From an actinobacterium LLX17 (GTDB taxonomy: Bacteria > Actinomycetota > Actinomycetes > Propionibacteriales > Nocardioidaceae): a stretch of DNA of 64,000 nt. The stretch is from assembly GCA_000471045.1 (NCBI GenBank), contig KI301992.1:1056568-1120567 (forward strand), given 5' to 3'. Shown here piece by piece: positions 42,551 to 50,832 of this stretch. The translations under genes and the position numbers were made by a program. How positions within the stretch are numbered: the first letter of the stretch is position 1; the number at the start of each line of letters is the position of its first letter. The notes below the pieces were generated by a model. It searched no databases. It was not told the origin of the DNA and saw only the letters and a program-made list of their open reading frames with translations.

Positions 42551-43219
42551 ATGCCGGAATCCACCCGCTTCCGCTTCGACGGGCAGATCGCCGGGGCCGG
42601 GACGGAGTCGGGGACACGGCTCGTCCTGGGACACTGGACTCGCAGTCCGCACGGCGGGTTCGCCGACGTCATGGTGCAGCGTCCGGACGGACACCGGGTC
42701 CTGCTCGCGCCGGATCCCTGGGTCGCCGAGTTCGTGTCCAGCACCTACACCTTCGACGAGGTCGTCCAGGTGCCGGTGGACGTGCGGATCCATGACGATG
42801 CCGGCCGGCCGCGCTGGACCGTGTCGGCCGGGCCCCTGGCCTGGAGCTTCACGGTCGCGCGACGCACGGCCCTCGGCCACCTGCTCCGCGCCGTCCCGCC
42901 GCCGCTCGGCCGCACCCACACGTTCGCGCGCGTCACCGACGTGATCGCGCAACGGGTGTTCCCCGGCGTCCGCACGCTCGGCACAGCGGGCAACGCTCGG
43001 GCCGAGTGGTACGCCGCGCGCGACCTCCACCGCGTGACCGACTCGGTCACCTCGTGGTCAGGCACCGACCTCGGAGCCATGACCGATGTCGACCCGCCGC
43101 CGGAGTTCGGCTTCAGCTCCACCCCGCGGACGCCCGCGCTCACCGCGCTGACCACCATCGTCCAGGTGCCCACGAGCCAGGCGACCCGATTCGTGGCCGA
43201 CGGACGAGCTGGTAGCTGA
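42551..43219 (+). CDS. Conserved hypothetical protein
   Basis: The product is not recognised. It is a soluble, beta-rich protein of 222 residues with many aromatic positions and no signal peptide, membrane helix or cysteine cluster. The N-terminal half (RFRFDGQIAGAGTESGTRLVLGHW, SPHGGFADVMVQRPDGHRVLLAP) looks like paired beta hairpins. The second half has RTHTFARVTDVIAQRVFPGVRT. Homologous proteins probably exist in other actinobacteria, but this cannot be tested here. The gene diverges from the copper storage gene by about 100 bases. A TAGCCT -10 six bases before the ATG suggests a leaderless message. Confidence 0.65.
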   Translation: MPESTRFRFDGQIAGAGTESGTRLVLGHWTRSPHGGFADVMVQRPDGHRVLLAPDPWVAEFVSSTYTFDEVVQVPVDVRIHDDAGRPRWTVSAGPLAWSFTVARRTALGHLLRAVPPPLGRTHTFARVTDVIAQRVFPGVRTLGTAGNARAEWYAARDLHRVTDSVTSWSGTDLGAMTDVDPPPEFGFSSTPRTPALTALTTIVQVPTSQATRFVADGRAGS

Positions 43220-43253
43220 TCGCCCCCTGACCCGGCTGTCGGGGTGCGCCGCC

Positions 43254-44405
43254 TCAGGCGGCGTACTCGATGACCGGTGGGGGTGGTGGCTCGAGAGGCC
43301 TGCCGTTGACGTACCAGGTGAGGATGCCGTGGCCCTTGGCGTTGTGGTGAGGTTTGCACCGAGGATCGAGGTTGCGACCGACGGTCTTGCCCTCGGGCCA
43401 CGGTTCTCGGTGGTCGATGTCGCACCGGTCGGCGGGTGTCAGGCACCCGGGGGTGATGCAGACGCCGTCGCGGAAGGCGAGAGCCTTGGTGAGGATCTCC
43501 GGGGAGTAGCGGCCCTGGTACTCGTGCGCGAGAACGTCGCCGCTCATGGGAGACAGCAGCATGCGGTGCCAGAAGGTGTTGTCGGCGGCGGCGTTTTCGG
43601 TGACCCACGTGTGGGGAACGGCCCAGCGGCCGTCCGCAGACTCCGCGAGACCCGGGACGATGCCGGTCAGGACCTCGGCATCGATGGTGACGGCGATGTC
43701 GGCGCCAAGAGCTGGCGACCCGGACTCGGTGGTGGTCATCCACGCGGCGAGAAGATCTGCCCGCCGCTGCGGTGCCGTGCGGGGGTCGGTGGAGCGAGAG
43801 CCCAAGGCCTTCGCCTCCCGGTCGAGACGCTTGTCGATGGCCGAGGCGACGTGGGAGGGAAGGTAAGCATTGAGCCACGCCATGGAGTCCTCGACGTGGG
43901 CGATCTCGACGTGCCGGCCGTCGTGGGCGGTCTCGGCGCGGTCGGTCGCGTGGTCGGGCTCGCGGGTCTGCACGAACCGGCGCAGCCAGGAGCGGGTCTC
44001 GGCGAGTGTGTGAGAGGCGGCGTAGTCGGCCGCCCGGTGGTCGAGCTCCTGCCGGGACGCCTCGCGCTGCAGCTGGTCGAGGGTGCGGGAGATCTCGCGC
44101 ACACGGGCAGCATCGAGGTCGCCATGGACGAATGCCGCCCACACGGCCGGCGCCTCGTCGCGGGCCCGCCGGGCCCAGGAGAGCCGGTGGCTGACCTGTG
44201 CCTCCGAGAACCCGGTGGCCTGCCCGATGACGAGAGGAATGAGGGAACGCTCGGTGAGCCGCTTCATGGCGGGCGCAGTGCTGGCGGACTCGGTCCAGAG
44301 GGCGTCGTGCGCATCGAGCATGGTGGCGATCTCGAGCGCCTCGGCCTGAGCCCGCGAGCGCGTCACGAGTGACAACACCGTGCTGCTCGAGCTCGCCGAA
44401 ACCAT
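43254..44405 (-). CDS. HNH endonuclease with DUF222 domain (13E12 family)
   Basis: This 383-residue protein belongs to the DUF222-HNH group, called 13E12 repeats in mycobacteria. The N-terminal DUF222 region is helical (about 20-270). The C-terminal HNH nuclease motif reads CDIDHREPWPEG, then NLDPRCKPHHNAKGHG (about 335-370), with CITPGCLTPADRC adding the family cysteines. The frame is open far upstream, but the ATG at 44405 is chosen because an excellent promoter with an embedded LexA box ends six bases before it. Mycobacterial relatives are among known DNA-damage-inducible genes. These genes are often mobile; a relative (Rv1702c) sits next to xerD in M. tuberculosis. Confidence 0.88.
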   Translation of the reverse strand: MVSASSSSTVLSLVTRSRAQAEALEIATMLDAHDALWTESASTAPAMKRLTERSLIPLVIGQATGFSEAQVSHRLSWARRARDEAPAVWAAFVHGDLDAARVREISRTLDQLQREASRQELDHRAADYAASHTLAETRSWLRRFVQTREPDHATDRAETAHDGRHVEIAHVEDSMAWLNAYLPSHVASAIDKRLDREAKALGSRSTDPRTAPQRRADLLAAWMTTTESGSPALGADIAVTIDAEVLTGIVPGLAESADGRWAVPHTWVTENAAADNTFWHRMLLSPMSGDVLAHEYQGRYSPEILTKALAFRDGVCITPGCLTPADRCDIDHREPWPEGKTVGRNLDPRCKPHHNAKGHGILTWYVNGRPLEPPPPPVIEYAA

Positions 44406-44411
44406 GTCTCC

Positions 44412-44440
44412 AGCATACTCGAACATGTGTTCTATGGCAA
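44412..44440 (-). promoter_or_regulatory. SOS promoter with LexA box between -35 and -10
   Basis: On the - strand, TTGCCA (44440-44435) and TATGCT (44417-44412) are separated by 17 bases. That spacer holds TCGAAC-4N-GTTC-type sequence at 44419-44434. On the + strand it reads TCGAACATGTGTTCTA, matching 15 of 16 positions of the actinobacterial SOS box TCGAACNNNNGTTCGA. The -10 ends six bases before the ATG at 44405, so the transcript should be leaderless. Confidence 0.75.
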
Positions 44441-44456
44441 GCATATGAGCTGCAAT

Positions 44457-44539
44457 TCGAGGAGAAAACCTCGAGAGCGTCCGAGAGGTGCGTCCCCGAC
44501 TGCTACCCTGAGGACGTCGGCATCTTGCCGCGCTCAGGG
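44457..44539 (+). promoter_or_regulatory. Structured leader upstream of DUF1611 gene
   Basis: The 219-base spacer between the HNH and DUF1611 genes (44406-44624) holds a hairpin TCGAGG-6N-CCTCGA (44457-44474) and a nested stem: CCCTGAG (44506-44512) with CTCAGGG (44533-44539), enclosing CGGCA-TCT-TGCCG (44518-44530). A further GGCCC-CTTC-GGGCC hairpin follows. No known riboswitch class was recognised. The elements may control the three-gene operon. Confidence 0.35.
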
Positions 44540-44624
44540 AAGACTTCTTGGTCGACCGTCCGGCCCCTTCGGGCCCACCTCGCGTTCTCTTTCGCCTCCT
44601 CTGAATGACCTCTTGAGGAGACGC

Positions 44625-45785
44625 ATGATCCCGCCCGTTCCCCGTTCCGCTCTCGGTACCCGTCTGCAGTCCGTGCCCGGCCTCGCCGCATCGCTGCCCA
44701 CCGGCAGCTCGGCCATCACCTACTGCGAGGGCCAGTTCGGCGAGCAGGACGGCAAGACCGCCAACGGCCTCGTCCGGCACTCTGAGAAGTACGACATCCT
44801 CAGCGTCATCGACAGCCGCCAGGCCGGCAAGGACGCGGGGGAGTTCCTCGACGGCACGCCCAACGGCATCCCGGTGCTGGCCGACCTGGCCGAGGCCATC
44901 GACCGCGCCGGTTACGTGCCGGACTACCTGATCTGCGGCGTCGCGCCGGCTGACGGGCTGCTCTCGCCTGCGCAGCGCCTGGTGCTGCTGGACGGCATCT
45001 CCCGCGGGATGCACATCATCAACGGCCTGCACGAGTTCCTGAACGACGACGCCGAGTTCGTGGCCGCCAGCCTGCTCGCGAACGTCACCATCACCGACGT
45101 GCGCCGCCCCAAGGAGAAGAAGGACCTGCACCTGTTCTCCGGCCGGGTTTTCGACGTCACCTGCCCGCGCATCGCGATCCTCGGCACCGACGGTGCGATC
45201 GGCAAGCGCACCACGGCGACCCTGCTCGTGCAGGCGCTGATCGACCGGGGCATCAAGGCCGTGATGGTCGGCACCGGACAGACCACGCTGATCCAGGGCG
45301 GCAAGTACGGCGTCGCGCTCGACGCACTGGTGCCGCAGTTCTGCTCCGGTGAGGTCGAGCACCAGGTGGTGTCGGCGTTCGAGGGCGAGGACCCCGACGT
45401 GATCATCGTCGAGGGCCAGGGCGCCCTGAGCCACCCCGCCTACCTGACGTCGGCGCACATCCTGCGCGGCAGCCGCCCGGCCGGCGTCATCGTGCAGCAC
45501 GCGCCGAAGCGGAAGATGCTCGGCGACTTCCCGATGGTCGCGATGCCGACGGCCGCGAGCGAGGTCACGCTCATCGAGGCCTTCGCCGACACCAAGGTCA
45601 TCGGCATCACCGTCAACCACGAGCACATGGCGGACCACGAGATCGGCGAGGCCATCGAGGCCCTGCAGACCGAGCTGGGCCTCCCGGCCACGGATCCGCT
45701 GACGCGACCGCTGGACCAGCTGGCCGACATGGTGCTGGACGCGTTCCCAGAGCTCGCCGCGGTGGCCACGCTACCGACCCAGTGA
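44625..45785 (+). CDS. DUF1611 protein (DgcN-like), probable D-amino-acid metabolism
   Basis: This 386-residue protein has an N-terminal Rossmann-like domain (DILSVIDSRQAGKDAGEFLDG) and a C-terminal P-loop-like domain with GTDGAIGKRTTATLL (about 187-201) and VIIVEGQGALSHPAYLT. That is the architecture of the DUF1611 family. One member, DgcN, N-acylates D-glutamate in a D-glutamate degradation pathway of marine bacteria, paired with a racemase. Here the following genes are an alanine-racemase-like enzyme and a dipeptidase, which suits a D-amino-acid route. A GAGGAG site just before the ATG fixes the start. The exact substrate is open. Confidence 0.82.
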   Translation: MIPPVPRSALGTRLQSVPGLAASLPTGSSAITYCEGQFGEQDGKTANGLVRHSEKYDILSVIDSRQAGKDAGEFLDGTPNGIPVLADLAEAIDRAGYVPDYLICGVAPADGLLSPAQRLVLLDGISRGMHIINGLHEFLNDDAEFVAASLLANVTITDVRRPKEKKDLHLFSGRVFDVTCPRIAILGTDGAIGKRTTATLLVQALIDRGIKAVMVGTGQTTLIQGGKYGVALDALVPQFCSGEVEHQVVSAFEGEDPDVIIVEGQGALSHPAYLTSAHILRGSRPAGVIVQHAPKRKMLGDFPMVAMPTAASEVTLIEAFADTKVIGITVNHEHMADHEIGEAIEALQTELGLPATDPLTRPLDQLADMVLDAFPELAAVATLPTQ

Positions 45786-46870
45786 CGGCGCCACGGATCG
45801 ACATCGACCTCGACCTGGTCGCGCACAACACGCGAGCCCTGGTCGATCAGCTGGCGCCGAAGGGCATCCGGGTGACCGGCGTGTCCAAGGCGGCCCTGGG
45901 GTCGGCGGACGTGGTCGAGGCGATGCTGCGGGGAGGCGCGACGGGCATCGGTGACTCACGGATCGAGAACGTGACGCGACTCCGCGCGGCCCGCGTGCCC
46001 GCTCCGCTGACGCTGATCCGTTCCCCGATGCTGAGTCAGGTGTCGCGGGTCGTGCGGGACGCCGACACCAGCCTGAACACCGAGGCGGTCGTGCTGGCGG
46101 CGTTGTCCGCCGCCGCCGTCGACCAGGGAACGACGCACGACGTCGTGCTGATGGTCGAGCTCGGGGACCTGCGCGAGGGGGTCGCCGTCGAGGACGTCGT
46201 CGACCTCGCCCAGGCGATGTCCGCGCTGCCGGGCCTGTGCCTCACCGGTCTCGGCACCAACCTGGCGTGCCGCAGCGGTGTCGTGCCCGACCAGAGCAAG
46301 ATGGACGACCTCTCGCGGCTCGTCGAGCAGGTCGAGGACCGCGTCGGCCGCCCCATGACGATCGTGACCGGTGGCAACTCCGCGAACCTGGACTGGGCGC
46401 TCGCCACCGACGACGTCGGCCGCATCGACGAGCTGCGCCTCGGGGAGGCCATCCTGCTCGGCACCGAACCACTCCATCGCCGCGCGCTCGACGGGCTCCG
46501 CACGGACGCGTTCACGCTCTTCGCCGAGGTCATCGAGGTCAAGAGCAAGCCCGGAAAGTCCTGGGGCGACACCGCTCAGAGTGCTTTCGGGCACGTCGAC
46601 CAGCCCGGTCGGCCCGGCCTCGTGCGTCAGGCGATCCTCGCCCTGGGGCGCCAGGACGTCGATCCCGACGGGCTGACGCTGGCCCTCGGCATGGCCGTGC
46701 TGGGTGCCAGCAGCGACCATCTGGTCGTCGACGTGGGCGACCACGACGTCACCGTGGGCCAGGAGCTGGCGTTCCAGCTGGACTACAGCGCGCTGGTCCG
46801 GGCCATGACGTCACCCTTCGTCGGCAAGGTCACCCACCGTGTCGCGCCCGTCCTGGCGACTCCCGCATGA
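45782..46870 (+). CDS. PLP-dependent amino-acid racemase (alanine/ornithine racemase-like)
   Basis: This 362-residue fold-type III PLP enzyme has its PLP lysine as K36 in VTGVSKAALG, with the downstream TGLGTNLACRSG and VTGGNSANLDWAL segments typical of the ornithine-racemase/YhfX branch, not canonical Alr. The carboxyl-side domain ends in a beta sandwich (VDVGDHDVTVGQELAFQLDYSALVRAM). It starts with GTG overlapping the DUF1611 gene and ends overlapping the dipeptidase as ATGA. It probably interconverts D- and L-forms of an amino acid or N-acyl amino acid, by inference from family and operon. Confidence 0.85.
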   Translation: MTAPRIDIDLDLVAHNTRALVDQLAPKGIRVTGVSKAALGSADVVEAMLRGGATGIGDSRIENVTRLRAARVPAPLTLIRSPMLSQVSRVVRDADTSLNTEAVVLAALSAAAVDQGTTHDVVLMVELGDLREGVAVEDVVDLAQAMSALPGLCLTGLGTNLACRSGVVPDQSKMDDLSRLVEQVEDRVGRPMTIVTGGNSANLDWALATDDVGRIDELRLGEAILLGTEPLHRRALDGLRTDAFTLFAEVIEVKSKPGKSWGDTAQSAFGHVDQPGRPGLVRQAILALGRQDVDPDGLTLALGMAVLGASSDHLVVDVGDHDVTVGQELAFQLDYSALVRAMTSPFVGKVTHRVAPVLATPA

Positions 46871-48054
46871 CGGCGCTTGGACCTGGTGCAGCCCTGGACC
46901 GCGCGCTGGAGATCCTGCGCCGTCAGCCCATCGTCGACGGCCACAACGACCTGCCGTGGGCGGCCCGCGAGGTCGCCGACTACGACCTCGACGTGCTCAA
47001 CCTGCACGACACGGCCGAGGCGACCCACACCGACCTGCGCCGCCTGCGCGCCGGGCACGTGGGGGCCCAGTTCTGGTCGGTCTGGGTGCCGACCGACCTC
47101 GCCGACGACGGCGCGCTGGTCGCGACGCTCGAGCAGATCGACTTCGTGCACCAGATGATCGCGGCCTACCCCGACGACCTGGCGCTGGCGGTCGCGGCGG
47201 ACGACGTCGTGCTGGCCCAGTCCGACGGACGCATCGCCTGCCTCATCGGCGCCGAGGGTGGTCACTCGATCGGCAACTCGCTCGGCGCCCTCCGCACGCT
47301 GCACATGCTCGGCGTGCGGTACCTGACGCTCACGCACAACCGCAACGTCCCGTGGGCCGACTCCGCGACCGACGAGCCCGCGGTGCACGGACTCACCCGG
47401 TTCGGTCGCGAGGTGATCGCCGAGATGAACCGCATCGGCATGCTCGTCGACCTCTCGCACGTCTCGACGGACACCATGAACGCCGCCCTCGACGTCACCG
47501 AGGCGCCGGTCATCTTCAGCCACTCCTCGTGCCGCGCGCTGGTGGACCATCCCCGCAACGTGCCCGACGACGTGTTGCTGCGGCTGCGCGACAACGGCGG
47601 CCTGTGCATGGTCAGCTTCGTGCCGGAGTTCGTCTCGGCCGACTGCCACGCGTGGGAGACGCGACTGGAGGACCACCTACGCCACCAAGGCATCTCGGGC
47701 GGGACCCGCAGCACGCGTGAGGCCGCGCGGCAGGAGTTCATCGCTCGCGACCCGGCCCCCCGCGCGACCTTGAGCCAGGTGGCCGACCACCTCGAGCACG
47801 CCCGCGAGATCCTCGGCGTCGAGGGCATCGGCATCGGCGGCGACTACGACGGCTCGCCGGACTTCCCGGAGGACCTGCCGGACGTCTCGGGCTACCCGGC
47901 GCTGTTCGCCGAGCTGGTGGCACGAGGCTGGAGCGATGCCGAGTGCGAGCTGGTGGCGGGCGGCAACGTCCTGCGGGTCATGCGCGCCGCCCAAGAGGTC
48001 GCCGAGCGACTCGGACCGGAGCGCCGACCGTCGCGCATGCGCATCCTCGACTAG
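46867..48054 (+). CDS. M19 family (renal-type) membrane dipeptidase homologue
   Basis: This 395-residue dipeptidase of the amidohydrolase-like M19 family has metal ligands H26 and D28 in DGHNDLPW. The bridging glutamate is in IGAEGGHSIG, and histidines are in LVDLSHVST and IFSHSSCRALVDHPRNVPDD. IGIGGDYDGSP supplies the C-terminal aspartate. The family cleaves L-Xaa-D-Xaa or D-containing dipeptides, which makes sense after a racemase. There is no signal peptide, so it acts in the cytoplasm. It overlaps the racemase as ATGA and completes the three-gene operon. Confidence 0.92.
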   Translation: MTALGPGAALDRALEILRRQPIVDGHNDLPWAAREVADYDLDVLNLHDTAEATHTDLRRLRAGHVGAQFWSVWVPTDLADDGALVATLEQIDFVHQMIAAYPDDLALAVAADDVVLAQSDGRIACLIGAEGGHSIGNSLGALRTLHMLGVRYLTLTHNRNVPWADSATDEPAVHGLTRFGREVIAEMNRIGMLVDLSHVSTDTMNAALDVTEAPVIFSHSSCRALVDHPRNVPDDVLLRLRDNGGLCMVSFVPEFVSADCHAWETRLEDHLRHQGISGGTRSTREAARQEFIARDPAPRATLSQVADHLEHAREILGVEGIGIGGDYDGSPDFPEDLPDVSGYPALFAELVARGWSDAECELVAGGNVLRVMRAAQEVAERLGPERRPSRMRILD

Positions 48055-48080
48055 CGGTCGACGGGCTACCGTGGGCGCCC

Positions 48081-48764
48081 ATGAACAACCCCGACCCGGC
48101 ACCCATCGAGCTGGCGCTCCCGTTCACGGGACGGTGGCTGGTCCAGAACAGCCCCGCGCACCGCGTGCCGAGCCATGGGGTCGACGTGCTGGGCCAGCGG
48201 TACGCGATCGACTTCGTGGGAGTCGTCGACACCGGACGGTCGTCCGCGCTCCGCGACTGGCGCACGGTCCTGAGCACAGAGCCGCCGGAGCGCTTCGTCG
48301 GCTTCGGCCGGCCGATCCTGGCGCCCGTCGCCGGACGTGTGGTGGAGGTGCACGATGGCGAGGTCGATCATGAGGCCCGGCGGTCGCAGCTGGCCCTCCT
48401 GCCGTACGCGCTCTCCCAGGCCGGAAGGGTTTGTGCCGGGGTGGACGCCCTCGCCGGCAACCGAGTGGTCCTCGAGGATCGACTCACGGGTGCCTTCGTC
48501 GCGCTCGTGCACCTGCGGGCCGGCTCGATGGACGTGGCGGTCGGCGACGACGTGACGACCGGCCAGCAGCTGGCCGAGTGCGGCAACTCCGGCAACTCGA
48601 CCGAGCCGCACGTGCACCTGCAGGTGACGGACCGGCAGGACATGGGAACGGCACGGGGTCTGCCCATCGTGTTCCGCGAGTTCCGCGAGCACCCACCCGG
48701 AGCCGGTCCGGTCGAGCGCAGGAGCGGACTGCCGGGGGAGCGGTCCGTCGTCGAGCCGCTCTAG
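48081..48764 (+). CDS. M23-family peptidase-like protein
   Basis: This 227-residue LytM/M23-type domain protein has a histidine in RVPSHGVDVLG near residue 32 and an aspartate in QRYAIDF near 44. The central glycine-rich PILAPVAGRVVEVHDGE strand is typical of M23 barrels, and the HxH motif EPHVHLQ is complete. It has no signal peptide or membrane helix, so either it is cytosolic or the start is misplaced. M23 peptidases cut peptidoglycan cross-bridges, but cytosolic members of this subgroup have no known substrate. It is followed tail to tail by the DUF72 pseudogene, whose restored stop overlaps its own. Confidence 0.8.
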   Translation: MNNPDPAPIELALPFTGRWLVQNSPAHRVPSHGVDVLGQRYAIDFVGVVDTGRSSALRDWRTVLSTEPPERFVGFGRPILAPVAGRVVEVHDGEVDHEARRSQLALLPYALSQAGRVCAGVDALAGNRVVLEDRLTGAFVALVHLRAGSMDVAVGDDVTTGQQLAECGNSGNSTEPHVHLQVTDRQDMGTARGLPIVFREFREHPPGAGPVERRSGLPGERSVVEPL

Positions 48765-49632
48765 CCGCCGAGCCGATCCGCCAGGGCGAGGGCGTCGTGC
48801 GGGGCGTGACCACGGGCGTCGTTGTCGAAGTAGACGTACACGTTGCGCGGCCGGCCGTCGGGCGCGGCTGAGCCGTCGGCCTACCCCGTGACGCGAGCGG
48901 CCCAGCCGTCGAGCTCGTCGGGCGTGTAGCCGCTGGCGTACAGGTCCTGTGCCCCTGCAGACGCACGTACACGAAGTCGGCGGTGACGTCGCCGAACGCC
49001 GGCCACTTGCCTGCGGTGTCGGCCACGGTCAGGGCGACATCGTGACGACGCAGCAGGTCCGGCACGGCGGGGTCCTCGAAGCTGGCCGAGCGTGGCTCGA
49101 GCGCATGGCGCAGCGGTCGGTCGTCGTCGATCTGCAGCCAGGCGCGACCGTCGAGGCGGGAGTCGTGCTGCTTCGCCAGGTCCAGGGCCTCCCCAGTCGT
49201 CCGCGGAAGCGCGGCGAGGAAGGCCTCCAGCGCCTCGGCCTCGAAGACGTGACGCTCGGGCAGCTGCCACAGCAGCGGACCCAGCTGCTCGCCGAGCGCC
49301 AGCACCCCGGAGGCGAGGAAGTTGGCCATCGCCTGCTCGACGCCCCGGAGCCGCAGCATGTGCGTGATGTAGCGCGAGCCCTTGACCGCGAAGACGAACT
49401 CCGGCGGCACGCTGTCGCGCCACCGCAGATAGCTCTCGGGGCGTTGCAGTGAGTAGAACGAGCCGTTCAGCTCGACGGTCGGCATGCGTTCGCCGACGTA
49501 CTCCAGCTCACGTCGCTGCACCAGACCCTCGGGGTAGAAGTCGCCGCGCCACCCGGCGTACCGCCATCCCGAGATGCCGATGCGCACCCGTCCGGTGGCG
49601 CGACCGTCCGCGGTCACGGGGTCAACGTCCAC
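48761..49632 (-). pseudogene. DUF72 protein, broken by a one-base deletion and an in-frame stop
   Basis: The original gene encodes a DUF72 (YecE-like) TIM-barrel protein of about 290 residues. The 5' part is intact (RIGISGWRYAGWRGDFYP onward). At a CCCC run (48952-48955) one base is missing: DFVYVRLQG runs into a wrong frame, while GAQDLYASGYTPDELDGWA continues in another. In that restored frame a TAG stands at 48881-48883, yet coding text goes on to NVYVYFDNDARGHAPHDAL and ends at 48761. The function of DUF72 proteins is unknown. Start assumed as GTG at 49632, overlapping the upstream gene. Confidence 0.85.
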
Positions 49633-49966
49633 CCACGGGCTTGAGCGGGTCGTGACCGACCGACATGAGGCCGTGACGCCACGCGGTGTCACCGGCCTCC
49701 GGCTCGAGGTCGCCGGGCCGCAGGCTGCGCACGTACCGCACCACGTGCTCCATGACCTCGGCGTCCTCCCGCGTCAGGTCGGTGCGACGCTTGCCCAGCA
49801 CGGCCACGACCTGTTGGCCCGTCTCGTCGCCGGCCAGGTCCGGAAGGTCCTCGGTGCTCTCGCCCGCAGTGTCGGTGCGCAACCACTCCAGGAGCTCGCG
49901 CGATGTCATGTTCACGACGGCGTGGAAGGAGTTCCACAGCTCGTCGTCGATGGTGTGCTGGGCCAC
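49622..49966 (-). CDS. DUF3140 family protein
   Basis: This 114-residue protein of the DUF3140 type has a core reading LWNSFHAVVNMTSRELLEWLRT near the N-terminus and KRRTDLTREDAEVMEHVVRYVRSL centrally. It is helical and has no known function; relatives are annotated as DNA-binding-like without proof. The GTG at 49966 is chosen because GGAAGG lies six bases upstream; a longer ORF start at 50011 lacks that site. It overlaps the start of the DUF72 pseudogene by 11 bases, so the two formed a transcription unit. It diverges from the IMPase gene. Confidence 0.75.
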   Translation of the reverse strand: MAQHTIDDELWNSFHAVVNMTSRELLEWLRTDTAGESTEDLPDLAGDETGQQVVAVLGKRRTDLTREDAEVMEHVVRYVRSLRPGDLEPEAGDTAWRHGLMSVGHDPLKPVGGR

Positions 49967-50061
49967 GATCGACCTTCCTCGTACGACGTCGGGGCTCACG
50001 CCCCCGGTCATCAGGGCCGTACCCGATCAACCGCGAGTCATGCGACCGATACCGTGAGGTC

Positions 50062-50832
50062 GTGACCCTGAACGACGATGCACAGCTGGCCACCCGACTC
50101 GTCACCGAGGCCGTGGGACTCGCCGCAGCGATGCGGTCCGCGGGACTGCAGGTCTCGAGCAAGACCTCCATCTCCGACGTGGTGACGGATGCCGATCACG
50201 CCGCCGAGAAGCTCATCGTCGACACCCTCGCGGTCGAGCGACCGGACGACGGCCTGCTGGGCGAGGAGGGCGCTGCGGCCGAGGGCACGTCGGGCCGACG
50301 CTGGGTCATCGACCCCGTCGACGGCACGTACAACTTCAGCGTCGGATCCGACTACTGGTGCTCCGCCCTGGCGCTCGTCGACGCCGACGGCCCGATCCTG
50401 GGTGCGGTGGCGCACCACGCGAGCGGGTCGGTCGTGGTCGGCGGACCGAACCTGCCCACCACCAGGAACGGGGAGCCGGTGGCGCCACGCGACGACGTCG
50501 AGCTCGCCACGCTCTCGGTGGCCACGTACCTGCACCCGCGCGGCATCGACACGCCGCAGGTGAGCGGGCCGTTCCTCCGGGCGGCACGCCTGCCCGCCAC
50601 GCTCCGCATGCTCGGATCCGGGTCGATGGACCTCGTGGGTGTGGCCACCGGCCGGGTGGGCGCGTGGTTCCAGCACAGCACGCCCGACTGGGACTGGTAC
50701 CCCGGTGCGGCCATCCTGGCCGGCGCCGGTCTCGCGACCGACCGCATCGAGGTCGACGGGCTGCGCTGGTCCGTCGCCGGTCCACCCACGGCCGTCGCGA
50801 CCCTCGCTGGCGCCCTTCGGGGCGACGCGTGA
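50062..50832 (+). CDS. Inositol monophosphatase family protein
   Basis: This IMPase-superfamily phosphatase has 256 residues. Metal-binding motifs are LGEEGAAAE (the GEE block), IDPVDGTYNFSVG and the late DWDWYPGAAILAGAG. Substrates in actinobacteria include inositol-1-phosphate, histidinol phosphate and fructose-1,6-bisphosphate; the motifs do not separate them. The start is GTG exactly six bases after a TACCGT -10-like element (50050-50055), so the message is probably leaderless. It overlaps the LOG gene by GTGA. Confidence 0.88.
   Translation: MTLNDDAQLATRLVTEAVGLAAAMRSAGLQVSSKTSISDVVTDADHAAEKLIVDTLAVERPDDGLLGEEGAAAEGTSGRRWVIDPVDGTYNFSVGSDYWCSALALVDADGPILGAVAHHASGSVVVGGPNLPTTRNGEPVAPRDDVELATLSVATYLHPRGIDTPQVSGPFLRAARLPATLRMLGSGSMDLVGVATGRVGAWFQHSTPDWDWYPGAAILAGAGLATDRIEVDGLRWSVAGPPTAVATLAGALRGDA

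Noticed and set aside
44427-45638. Upstream extensions of the DUF1611 frame and of the HNH frame across the divergent spacer
   Set aside because: The strong ribosome site at 44613-44620 and the SOS promoter at 44412-44440 place the true starts at 44625 and 44405.
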